Position numbers and translations under genes: made by a program
DNA from: an uncultured Clostridia bacterium
Lineage (GTDB): Bacteria > Bacillota > Clostridia > Christensenellales > Aristaeellaceae
Assembly (NCBI GenBank): GCA_934631025.1
Contig: CAKTXR010000009.1
Location: 1 to 64,000 of the forward strand
Direction: 5' to 3'
DNA: 64,000 bases
Part shown: positions 53,301 to 62,380 of the stretch, piece by piece
How positions within the stretch are numbered: the stretch's first letter is position 1
Layout of the letters: each line of letters opens with the position of its first letter
Notes under the pieces: generated by a model
Database searches by the model: none
What the model was told of the DNA's origin: nothing
The model's input: only the letters and a program-made list of their open reading frames with translations

Positions 53301-53708
53301 CCCAGGTGAACTAGCCGAATGATTGTACTGATGAACAAAGCTTACAACAATGTTTGTAACCTCTGATCCGTATTCGCTTACTATTGTATTCAATGCGTCT
53401 CTGCCTGCATATTTCTTCTGAATATAGCCGCTTGGAGTTACAGCATCGGCTGTCATACAATAAAATATTTCATTTCCATTGTAAGAACCGCTTCCAACAT
53501 AACCAATTCCCAGCGCATCCAACTGATAAAGGACATATCGCCCACAGTAACCGCTAAAGCTGCCTCCATTTCTGTTCTTGCATACCGTATATATGTTTTT
53601 TATTTGTGATGAATAGTCTGTGGCAAACGCACTGCCATTCACCATGGCAAGCAATAAGGTTAAAACAACCACTGCCATCAAACCGATCCTGAGCATCCTT
53701 TTCATCAT
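50334..53708 (-). CDS. Large secreted multidomain protein with InlB-type repeats
   Basis: 1124 residues. A signal peptide ends near GSAFA (about 30). An N-terminal domain follows with Cys in FSGYCGRYVLYQL and His in GHTNFIHAIVDGKVYFSES, suggestive of a Cys-His hydrolase fold. Then one InlB_B repeat (VSFNANGG...FMGWAT...LYAVW), a Big_2-type Ig domain (ITQISLSQTELTMEMGD...), a BspA-type leucine-rich region (IDDEAFVGAD, IGSRAFAGC), three more InlB_B repeats and a Trp/Cys-rich C-terminus. No LPXTG or SLH anchor is visible. The 5' third is clearly richer in AT than the rest. Start at 53708 after AGGAGG. Confidence 0.8.
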   Translation of the reverse strand: MMKRMLRIGLMAVVVLTLLLAMVNGSAFATDYSSQIKNIYTVCKNRNGGSFSGYCGRYVLYQLDALGIGYVGSGSYNGNEIFYCMTADAVTPSGYIQKKYAGRDALNTIVSEYGSEVTNIVVSFVHQYNHSASSPGYGHTNFIHAIVDGKVYFSESFDGYGYSEGQPQVLTLSDYLNRYNTYYGGIIGAVLYTREVSDADTLQFANVAYPQRWVASSSGWSLTTGILASDVELTSISSRIYRNSDGATVSSCTKTISGKSYAIKGLDDYSGADNGVRFSYIYSKGYGTGTYTWELVGKDSAGRSLTLPMTFEVVSSGSTSTTTAGKEYETPKYYVDVNGWLDGKESGNIDSYGTFDLYINGTCVGDDISDYCTQHPVGTTYEIRDIKALAGHQYNGVYSGSTKGTISDSSVKVVLSFSTTYTVSFNANGGTGAPAAQTKVKNAALTLSSVKPTRSGYTFMGWATTSTATAAQYQPGDSYTNNSGVTLYAVWQRDKIYVTQISLSQTELTMEMGDAQTLTATVLPGNADNPAPAWTTSNESVATVSNGTVTAVGPGTAKIVCSATDGSGVSAVCTVTVNEAHSHTIAMDRPILATKTENGLSIGLRCRTCNEIMLPQKSVGSDRILALPNALKTIDDEAFVGADMQQIVIPDGTTRIGSRAFAGCGELLLVSIPKDVNSIADDAFEGCDTQYFCIVAEDGSYAAQYAETNGLYHCDPKGRFTVTLDARGGKCGTEGFTAEVGKPLGTLPVPTRNGYSFDGWYDEGDSPVNEDTVVNDSIGSLTLHAKWYSVITFNANGGSCNTASMNVYEGQAIGTLPAASRENYTFNGWYTAASGGVKAEATTEFDGATTLYAQWTRKTCTITYNANGGVCTTGSRTLNCGDAIGTLPVPTRDYYTFNGWYTAASGGTKIATTTTFTSSVTLYAQWTANAYSGWVTESSVPSNARIVDSKTQYQYRDTTYTTVYSDWSSWGDWTTTRESTSDLKKEESATVYGWYWFQCPNCGRHWHVYSGLAIDCSKTWGPGDGCGGDNIQSTDHHIVWSTTPWSSGTSNWYGTGRTCLDTGAYTRMFAWTDGGSARTGYRYATRTSSQKANVGAWSAWSDTVYTASSTREVATRKLVRYQLK

Positions 53709-54032
53709 ACATTCCTCCTCTGTTGTTCTATCACTTCGATCAGTACGCCCATCGATCGCAAATCGCAAGCAATTCATTTGCCATATATTTTAACACATCT
53801 ACATTGAAAGCGCAATCGTGCTTTGACGATTTAACAAAAATACAGTGTCATGAAGTATTTTATATTATGTTCTTTTCTAATCAAGTCACAAAACAGTCAT
53901 ATCAATCCGACCGTTCGCATCATCCTGATGCCTTTCATTACGCACGAGACCCTCGCCATATAAAAAAACAGCACAGCCGCCGAAGCGACTATGCCGTATT
54001 TTCCCAATATTATGAACTTACCAAGCCACGGG
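53709..54032. other. AT-rich gap with the promoter of the large secreted protein
   Basis: Minus-strand -35 TTGCGC (53810-53815), 17-bp spacer, -10 TAAAAT (53787-53792). Beyond it the gap is AT-rich compared with the flanks and holds nothing recognised. Confidence 0.6.
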
Positions 54033-55622
<1,590 letters not shown>

Positions 55623-55835
55623 GACCGTTTCCTCTCGCTTCCTGATATTATATAGTAGATTTTTCCCACGCCGCCGCTTTTTCCGGCCAAAAAGGATTCG
55701 CCGCGTCTTAAGCCTGTTTTCTACGCGTCCCCTGACATAAAAAGCGCAGCGCACGCCCCCGCGCGGAGGAAAGGCACGCTCTCCCCCGTGCAAAGGCGCT
55801 GCCGGACGGGGCGATCCTCCCGTCCGAATTACAGC

Positions 55836-56288
55836 TTACTTATTCTCTTCGGCCGGCTCGTCGGTCTTTTCTTCGGACGCGCAGCCGCACGCGCACTTTT
55901 CCGCGGGCGCTTCTTCAGCGTCCTCGGTCTGGCCGCAGCAGCAGGGTTCCTCGGCTTCGTCGGTCTTTTCGTCGGCGGGCGCGGCCTTGCGGGCCTCCTC
56001 GGCGGCGCGGATGCGCTCCTTGAGGGCGGCGAGAGCGTCGTCGTCCATGTCGTCCACGGCGCTCATGAGATCGTCCGAGGGCGTGACGACGTGTACGGTC
56101 ACGTTGTCGCGGATGGCCTCCTTGACGTTGCGCTTCAGCTCCTCGTTGAGCACCTTGCCCTGCTCGACGGTCAGCTCGCCCTTCTTCACGAGGTCATGCA
56201 GCATGCTCTCGCCCTTTTCCTTCGTCACGGCGGCGGCTCCGATGCCGGCCAGTATCAGCTTGCGAATGCTTTCTCCCAGTTGATCCAT
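55836..56288 (-). CDS. Phasin-like small helical protein with Cys-rich acidic tail
   Basis: 150 residues. The first 70 (MDQLGESIRKLILAGIGAAA, then GESMLHDLVKKGELTVEQGK) match the phasin-like family common near AarF kinases in Clostridia. The tail is acidic and holds two cysteine clusters, EPCCCGQ and KCACGC, unusual for the family and possibly metal-binding. Ribosome binding site GGAG. It is followed by the AarF gene on the same strand. Confidence 0.75.
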   Translation of the reverse strand: MDQLGESIRKLILAGIGAAAVTKEKGESMLHDLVKKGELTVEQGKVLNEELKRNVKEAIRDNVTVHVVTPSDDLMSAVDDMDDDALAALKERIRAAEEARKAAPADEKTDEAEEPCCCGQTEDAEEAPAEKCACGCASEEKTDEPAEENK

Positions 56289-56391
56289 GATTTTTCTCTC
56301 CTTTCGCGTCCAGCGGACGGTTATGCTTATTATGTTCTTTCCGCGCCGCGCAAATCCTGCCGGAGAGGGAATTTTTACCATGCGCGGCCTG

Positions 56392-56429
56392 AAAAATCAA
56401 AGCGCCGCCATATTTTCAGCGACGCTTTG
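56392..56429 (-). terminator. Rho-independent terminator of the putP-like gene
   Basis: On the minus strand CAAAGCGTCGC pairs with GCGGCGCTTTG (one G-U) around TGAAAATATG, followed by ATTTTTC. Confidence 0.85.
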
Positions 56430-56451
56430 AACCCTTTGATATTTGCTTTTT

Positions 56452-57975
56452 TTACTTGGCCACGCTGTCAAACTCGGCTTCGATTTCCTTCGAGGGCTTG
56501 CCCGTGGCGAGCGATACGGCGACGATCATGATGCAGCTGACGATGAACGCCGGCAGCAGCTCGTAGATGCCGAACACGCCGCCAATGGGCTTGATGAGCA
56601 GCTTCCAGATGAACACCATCGCGCCGCCGGACACCATGCCCGCGATCGCGCCATACCAGTTGGTGCGCTTCCAGAACAGCGAGAACAGCACCAGCGGGCC
56701 GAACGCCGCGCCGAAGCCCGCCCAAGCGAACGAGGTAATGCCGAACACGGTGGAGTTCGAGTTCCATGCGATGACCATGGCGACCAGCGTGATGGCGACC
56801 AGCGTGATGCGGGAGCACCACATGACCTGCCTCTCGGTCGCGTCCTTCTTGAAAATGCCGCGGTACAGATTCTGGCTCACGGCGCTGGCGGCGATCAGCA
56901 GATAGGAATCGGACGAGGAAATCGCCGCGGCCAGCACGCCGGCGCAGGCAAAGCCGGCCAGCACGGGGGGCAGGAATGTGGTCGCCGCGTCTATGAACAC
57001 GTTCTCAGCCGCGCCGTTGGACAGATAGTCCAGCCCCGCGACACTGCGGCCGACGATGCCGATCATTATGGCGGCCGCCATGGAGATGGTCACCCAGATG
57101 ATGGCCACGCGGCGGGAGCGGCCCAGCTCTCCCTCAGAGCGGATGCCCATGAAGCGGAGCAGCACCTGCGGCATACCGAAGTAGCCCAGACCCCACGCCA
57201 GCGTGGAGATGATCGTCAGAAAGCCGTAGCTCCTGCCCGTGCCGAATGCGTTGATCTCGGTCTCGGAGGGCGTGGCGGTCTTAACGAGCGACAGATAGCC
57301 GTCGAAGCTCTTCGCGTTTTCAATGACCGTCTTGAGACCGCCCGCCGCGCCGATGGACAGCGCCATAATCAGCACCAGCACGGTGATCATCACAACCGCC
57401 TGCATGAAATCCGACGCGCTCTCGGCGAGGAAGCCGCCCAGGAACGTGTAGAGCAGCACGAACACCGCCGCGACGATCATCATGCCGCTGTAGGACAGGC
57501 CGAACAGATTGGCAAACAGCTTGCCGCACGCGCTCAGGCACTGCGCCGCATACACCGCGAAGAACACGATGATTGTCAGCGAGGAAATCATCATCAGCAC
57601 TTTCTTCTTTTCATGGAAGCGCCTGGAGAAGAAATCCGGAATCGTGAACGCGTCCACCGCGATGCTGTAGCGGCGCAGGCGCTTCGAAACGATCAGGAAG
57701 TTCAAATATGTGCCCAGCGCCAGGCCGATGCACGTCCAGCCCACGTCGGCCAGACCCGTCCAGTACGCCAGACCGGGGAGACCCATCAGCAGATAGCCGG
57801 ACATATCCGATGCCTCCGCGCTGAAGGCCGTCACCCACGGGCCCAGGCTGCGTCCTCCGAGGAAATAGCTTTCCGTGTCCTTGTTCGCCCGGCGCGCAAA
57901 CACCACGCCGATGACGATGACCGCCGCCATATAGATGACCATGGCCAGCAGATGCTGAAGATTGGCTCCCGTCAT
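56452..57975 (-). CDS. putP: Sodium/solute symporter, PutP (proline) type
   Basis: 507-residue member of the sodium:solute symporter family with about 13 transmembrane helices. The start of the first helix, then SYFLGGRSLGPWVTAFSAEASDMSG, fits the Na+ and substrate site of PutP. The later AAISSSDSYLLIAASAVSQNLYR stretch is the second Na-site signature. PutP takes up proline with Na+; other solutes cannot be excluded. The start at 57975 follows GGGGAGA. Divergent from a LysR regulator with overlapping promoters. Confidence 0.85.
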   Translation of the reverse strand: MTGANLQHLLAMVIYMAAVIVIGVVFARRANKDTESYFLGGRSLGPWVTAFSAEASDMSGYLLMGLPGLAYWTGLADVGWTCIGLALGTYLNFLIVSKRLRRYSIAVDAFTIPDFFSRRFHEKKKVLMMISSLTIIVFFAVYAAQCLSACGKLFANLFGLSYSGMMIVAAVFVLLYTFLGGFLAESASDFMQAVVMITVLVLIMALSIGAAGGLKTVIENAKSFDGYLSLVKTATPSETEINAFGTGRSYGFLTIISTLAWGLGYFGMPQVLLRFMGIRSEGELGRSRRVAIIWVTISMAAAIMIGIVGRSVAGLDYLSNGAAENVFIDAATTFLPPVLAGFACAGVLAAAISSSDSYLLIAASAVSQNLYRGIFKKDATERQVMWCSRITLVAITLVAMVIAWNSNSTVFGITSFAWAGFGAAFGPLVLFSLFWKRTNWYGAIAGMVSGGAMVFIWKLLIKPIGGVFGIYELLPAFIVSCIMIVAVSLATGKPSKEIEAEFDSVAK

Positions 57976-57993
57976 TTTTTTCGATCTCCCCTC

Positions 57994-58022
57994 TTGACTT
58001 TTCACGCATGAAGGTTTATAAT
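57994..58022 (+). promoter_or_regulatory. Promoter of the lysR gene
   Basis: -35 TTGACT (57994-57999), 17-bp spacer, -10 TATAAT (58017-58022). Confidence 0.75.
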
Positions 58023-58042
58023 GTTATTCATGAACACTTCAA
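58015..58042 (-). promoter_or_regulatory. Promoter of the putP-like gene, overlapping the lysR promoter
   Basis: Minus-strand -35 TTGAAG (58037-58042), 16-bp spacer, -10 TATAAA (58015-58020). The two -10 boxes overlap, so transcription in the two directions should compete. Confidence 0.65.
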
Positions 58043-58100
58043 ATGTGATGCGCTTATGATAGCACTTCATCCGGCCAAAGTCAAGGGGGAAATTCAAGAA

Positions 58101-58976
58101 ATGGACACGAAAAAGTATGAAGTTTTCGAAAAGACCGTTGACTGCGCGTCGCTGACCCGCGCGGCGGAGGAGCTGGGGCTGACTCAGTCGGGCGTGAGCC
58201 ACATCATCGCTTCCATAGAGAGCGAGCTTCAGCTGCCGCTGCTCAAGCGCACGCGCGCGGGGGCGCGGCTCACGCCGGAGGGGGAGCGGCTGATGCCCTT
58301 CATACGTGAGATCGCGCGGCAGGAAAGGCTGATGCGCGCCGCGGCAGAGGAGATGCGCACTCAGGTGAGCGGCACGATCCGCATCGGCACGTTCACCTCG
58401 GTGGCGACGCACTGGCTGCCGGCGATGATGATGCGCTTCCAGCAGGAGTATCCGCAGGCCGATTTTCAGCTGTTCAACGGCGATTATCACGACGTGGAGA
58501 ACTGGGCGACCGACGGCAGCGTCGATCTGGCCTTCATCGCGCTGCCCACGCCGCTCAAGTGCCGCTGCCTGCCGCTGTACAACGATCCGCTGGTGGCGGT
58601 GCTGCCCAAGGGGCATCCGCTGAGCGCGCAGTCGGTCTGCCGCGTAGAGGACGTGGCGAAGGAATCGTTCATCTCGCTGCTGGAAGCGTCCAATCACGAC
58701 GCGCGGCGGGCGCTGGACGCAGTGGGCATGAGGCCGAACATCCGCTTCCGCACGAAGGACGATTACGCGGTCATCGCGATGGTGCGGCAGGGGCTGGGCG
58801 TGAGCATCATGCCGTCGCTGCTTTTGCGCGGCAACGGCGAGGGCATCGAAATTCGTCCGATCGACCCGCCGGTCAGCCGCACGATCGCGCTGGCCATTCC
58901 CTCGCCCGATCCCAGCGCGGCCACGCGGCGCTTTGCCGATTTCGCCGCGGCATGGGTGAAGGAAAACGCAGGCTGA
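58101..58976 (+). CDS. LysR-family transcriptional regulator
   Basis: 291 residues. The N-terminal winged helix-turn-helix is clear (EVFEKTVDCASLTRAAEELG then TQSGVSHIIASIESEL and LLKRTRAGARLTPEGERL), followed by the periplasmic-binding-protein-like effector domain. Divergent placement suggests it controls the putP-like symporter. The start at 58101 follows GGGGG. The stop codon lies inside the GCAGGCTGAGCCTGC hairpin that begins element R5. Confidence 0.88.
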   Translation: MDTKKYEVFEKTVDCASLTRAAEELGLTQSGVSHIIASIESELQLPLLKRTRAGARLTPEGERLMPFIREIARQERLMRAAAEEMRTQVSGTIRIGTFTSVATHWLPAMMMRFQQEYPQADFQLFNGDYHDVENWATDGSVDLAFIALPTPLKCRCLPLYNDPLVAVLPKGHPLSAQSVCRVEDVAKESFISLLEASNHDARRALDAVGMRPNIRFRTKDDYAVIAMVRQGLGVSIMPSLLLRGNGEGIEIRPIDPPVSRTIALAIPSPDPSAATRRFADFAAAWVKENAG

Positions 58977-60252
58977 GCCTGCATCCACTTGCTGCCGCGC
59001 AATACTACACGACCTGCCCGACCATAGGTTGGAGTCGGGCAGGTCTCCGATAGTGCGGAGTCGATTTCACTTGAAGGCGTTTGTCCGCGCTGACACGGCA
59101 GGCTGAACCTGCACCCACTTGCTGCCGCGCAATACTACACGACCTGCCCGACCATAGGTTGGAGTCGGGCAGGTCTCCGATAGTGCGGAGTCGATTTCAC
59201 TTAAAGGCGTTTGTCCGCGCTGACACGGCAGGCTGAGCCTGCACCCACTTGCTGCCGCGCAATGCCCCACGCCTTGACCGGCCATAAATTGGAGCCGGTC
59301 AAGTCTCCGATAGTGCGGAGTCGGTTCAGCTTAAAAGCGTTTGTCCGCGCTGACGCGAAGAAATGATATTCCGCTTCATGGGATAGTGAATTGCGCGCCG
59401 GCGAGATGTTACGTTTGGCCGGATATAGACCGGCTGGGGCGTGAGTGCGCGCGGGAGGCTGTTCTGCGGGGCGATGAACTTCTATATTGCGGCGTTGGGC
59501 GTTCGGTTCACGCCCGCCAATACGTTTCTATTGGAATGTCTTGCGTTCGATCACGCCTGCTGTTTGACGCACAGCGCCAAACAGGACGGCTTGCGGAAGG
59601 TTGCGTTTCTATTCCGCCGTGGGTCGGGATCGCCATTAGAGCGTTCTCGGATGTTGCGCGGTTATCGGACTTGCTTAGTTCACTTCTGGATTGTGCGTTT
59701 CTTTATGGCGATCCCGACGGAGTTACGGAGTCGGCGGCGCGGTTTAGATACGTTTTTGCGTAAGCATATTAGTTCTGGCATGTTTTCCGCAGGGAGTACG
59801 CTGGGGCTGAAATGTGGAAGCCGCACTGCGGCCGCCCCAGACTGCGCCAAAGAGCCATTGGCTCTCTGGACTCTCTTCTTTTGATTCGCGGCAGAGTACC
59901 TTTTGGCGTAAGTCTATTAGCCTTGCAATGCTTTCCGCGGGGAGTACGTTGGGGGCTGCGCGCCCCCAAACCTGCGCCAAAGAGTCTTCGACTCTCTGGA
60001 CTCTCCTCATTTGATTCGCAGCATAGTACCTCTTGCCAAACCTCGCAATAACCGCCATCCCCGAACCGCCGCACCCACGCCCCGCAGCACCCGGGTACAC
60101 GGAAAGACCCGCCCGAGTCCAATTTATGCTCGGGCGGGTCGGGCTGTATAGCGATCATATCAACACGCACGAACGACCAGACTCGAGCCGCCCCCAAGCG
60201 GCGAAGAGTCGGGTTGCACGCGCGAAGCGGTGTGGCCGGCGGCACTGCCGCC
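58968..60252. repeat. Dispersed structured element, copy R5 (three tandem B, M, reversed A)
   Basis: Fills the gap between lysR and asnB, which converge. B units with a 130-bp period carry 12-11-12 hairpins at 59011-59045, 59141-59175 (both stem GACCTGCCCGAC) and 59271-59305 (stem on GACTTGACCGGC type, one mismatch near the base). The M module holds CTGTTTG-CAAACAG (59560-59584) and the 96-nt hairpin (59623-59718). The reversed A module holds the 12-11-12 hairpin at 60106-60140 (minus-strand stem GACCCGCCCGAG) and ends at the asnB stop codon with GGCGGCAGTGCCGCC. Confidence 0.82.
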
Positions 60253-61830
60253 TCAAAGACCGCTGGCGCCGTAGTTGGAGAGGACACGGGCGGAGGGGTC
60301 GGATACGTCGCAGCCCTTCCACGCTTTGTTGGGCATCCAGAAATCGGCGACCATCGCCGACTGGCCGGGATAGTACTTCTCGAACAGCTCGCGGTAGAGC
60401 AGGCTCTCCTTCGTGAAGGGGCGCGCATGATCGTATTTGCGGCGCTTTTCCTCAAATTCCGCGTCGGTGTACGTCTCCTCGGCCAGCGCCTTGAGATCGT
60501 CCACCATCGAATGCCCTACCGCGTCGCTGAAGGCCGCCTTCTGCCGCCAGAGAATCTCGTCCGGCAGAATGTGATCGCCCTCGAACGCCTTGCGAATCAG
60601 ATATTTGCCCATGTCGTGGCGGTTCATCTTCAGCGCGGGATCGATGCTCATCGCATAGTCCACAAAGGCCAGATCGCCGAACGGCACGCGCGCTTCGAGC
60701 GAGTTCACCGATATGCAGCGGTCGGCGCGCAACACGTCGTACATATGCAGCTCACGGATGCGCTTCTCCGCCTCGTGCTGGAACGCCGCCGCGTCGGGCG
60801 CAAAGTCGGTGTACTTGTAGCCGAACAGCTCGTCCGAAATCTCGCCGGTCAGCAGCACGCGGATGTCCGTCGTCTCGTGAATCGCCCTGCACACCAGATA
60901 CATGCCGATGCTCGCGCGGATTGTCGTTATGTCGTATGTGCCCAGAAGCGCCACCACCGGCTCCAGCGCCGCGAGCACATCCTCCTTCGAGATGATCACT
61001 TCCGTGTGCTCGCTGCCGATATAGTCGGCCACCATGCGCGCGTATTTCAAGTCAATCGCGTCCACATCCATGCCGATCGAGAACGTCCTGATCTTGTGCG
61101 GCAGCCTTTTCGCCGCAATCGCGCACACCAGCGAGCTGTCCAGCCCGCCGCTCAGCAGAAAGCCCAGCGGCGCGTCCGCGTCCAGCCGCTTCTCCACGCC
61201 CGCAATCAGCAGCCGGCGCAGCTCGCGGCACACCGTGTCCTCGTCCGCCATCGTGAAGCGATCGACCTTCGCCGGATCGGCATAGCGCACAAACGCGCCG
61301 CCCTTCCAGTAGCAGCCGGGCGGGAAGGGCAGGATCTCGGCGCACAGGCCGATCAGGTTCTTCGCCTCGCTGGCGAACGCCATGCCGCCCTCCTCCGTCA
61401 CGCCGTAATACAGCGGCCGGATGCCGATCGGATCGCGCGCGGCGATCAGGCCCTCCTTGCTGTCATAAATCACCAGCGCGAACTCCGCGTCCAGCGCCTT
61501 GAACATATCCAGACCATATTCCTCGTAAAGGGGCAGCAGGATCTCGCAGTCGGACTGGCTCTTCAGATCGTACTTCTCCGCATAGCGCGCCCGCAGCGGC
61601 CGAAAGCCGTACAGCTCGCCGTTGCACACGACCGCGCGGCCGTTTAACTCAAACGGCTGCATGCCGCTCTCGTCCAGCCCCATGATCGCCAGCCGGTGAA
61701 AGCCCAGCACCGCGCCGGGCAGCTTCATCACGCGCGTCATGTCCGGCCCGCGCGAAACCGTGCGCGCAAAGCATTCCTCGATCTTCTCCTGCGAAAGCTC
61801 TTTCACCTCAATACCCATGATGGAACACAT
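60253..61830 (-). CDS. asnB: Asparagine synthase (glutamine-hydrolysing)
   Basis: Makes asparagine from aspartate, glutamine and ATP. 525 residues. The glutaminase domain starts with Cys2 (MCSIMG) and keeps FHRLAIMG and NGELYG; the synthase domain has the PP-loop SGGLDSS at 227-233. The start at 61830 is fixed by Cys2 and by GGAGG upstream; a longer open frame would add 25 residues before the nucleophile. An asparagine-type T-box leader lies upstream. Its neighbour glnA, transcribed divergently, makes the glutamine it consumes. Confidence 0.94.
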   Translation of the reverse strand: MCSIMGIEVKELSQEKIEECFARTVSRGPDMTRVMKLPGAVLGFHRLAIMGLDESGMQPFELNGRAVVCNGELYGFRPLRARYAEKYDLKSQSDCEILLPLYEEYGLDMFKALDAEFALVIYDSKEGLIAARDPIGIRPLYYGVTEEGGMAFASEAKNLIGLCAEILPFPPGCYWKGGAFVRYADPAKVDRFTMADEDTVCRELRRLLIAGVEKRLDADAPLGFLLSGGLDSSLVCAIAAKRLPHKIRTFSIGMDVDAIDLKYARMVADYIGSEHTEVIISKEDVLAALEPVVALLGTYDITTIRASIGMYLVCRAIHETTDIRVLLTGEISDELFGYKYTDFAPDAAAFQHEAEKRIRELHMYDVLRADRCISVNSLEARVPFGDLAFVDYAMSIDPALKMNRHDMGKYLIRKAFEGDHILPDEILWRQKAAFSDAVGHSMVDDLKALAEETYTDAEFEEKRRKYDHARPFTKESLLYRELFEKYYPGQSAMVADFWMPNKAWKGCDVSDPSARVLSNYGASGL

Positions 61831-61844
61831 AAAAAGCACCTCCG

Positions 61845-62127
61845 AACTTGTAAAGCGGCAGACTTCATCCTCTTTCAGGACGAATGCCGCTGTTCGTGGT
61901 GCCACCTGATTTGCTTCTCGCGGGCGATCCTATATTATGTAGAATCCCCGGCGGCTTTAACGTGCCGCCGCGCCGCCTCGCCTACGGGCCGCCCTTGGCC
62001 TTCGGTCCGGAGCTCGGAAGGGTTCTTTCGGCCGGAGCGCGCGCGTTCGTCTCAGCGGTGGAACGCTCTCTGTCGGGCGCATATGAAAACAGCCTACTTT
62101 TCTTCCTCATTGCCTTTATTGATTATG
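61845..62127 (-). promoter_or_regulatory. T-box riboswitch leader of asnB, probably asparagine-specific
   Basis: The T-box sequence AGGTGGCACCACG is on the minus strand at 61895-61907. Upstream are Stem I features: AGTA, CAGAGAGCG and GCTGAGACG, then a GAAAGAACCC segment in which AAC (Asn) fits the specifier. Between the T-box and the gene is a hairpin AGCGGCA...TGCCGCT followed by TT, the likely terminator. The rule known for T-boxes is that uncharged tRNA switches expression on. Confidence 0.85.
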
Positions 62128-62133
62128 GATGGA

Positions 62134-62162
62134 ATTATAGCACGGCGCTCCCCTGCTGTCAA
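62134..62162 (-). promoter_or_regulatory. Promoter of the asnB T-box transcript
   Basis: Minus-strand -35 TTGACA (62157-62162), 17-bp spacer with TGC before the -10, -10 TATAAT (62134-62139). The leader is about 300 nt. Confidence 0.85.
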
Positions 62163-62266
62163 GCCGTAAAAATGACTGTGCAGCGTAAAAACAAAGTCAA
62201 AAAACAGGGATAAACGCGCGTTTCGGCGTGGAAAATGAAGAATTTGAAAAATCTATCTGCAAATCC

Positions 62267-62295
62267 TTGACGGCGCGCCTTGCCGGTGCTATAAT
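62267..62295 (+). promoter_or_regulatory. Promoter of glnA
   Basis: -35 TTGACG (62267-62272), 17-bp spacer with TGC before the -10, -10 TATAAT (62290-62295). Confidence 0.8.
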
Positions 62296-62302
62296 TCCAT
62301 CC

Positions 62303-62349
62303 ATCAGAGCAAGGGCGCTTTTGAGGCTGACTCGTGCTCTGATTTTTTA
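62303..62349 (+). promoter_or_regulatory. Leader terminator (attenuator) of glnA
   Basis: ATCAGAGCA (62303-62311) pairs with TGCTCTGAT (62335-62343) and is followed by TTTTTT, between promoter and gene. Its left arm can instead form AGAGC-AAGGGC-GCTTT (62306-62321), a hexaloop with A at 1 and G at 4 as in ANTAR-protein targets. Which form is controlling is inferred, not seen. Confidence 0.65.
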
Positions 62350-62380
62350 TTTTCAAATTGAAATTTGGGAGGGCCGTCTC

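Noticed and set aside
58968..59305. Possible CRISPR array
   Set aside because: Period is 130 bp and the whole unit is repeated; there are no short repeats with unique spacers and no cas genes.
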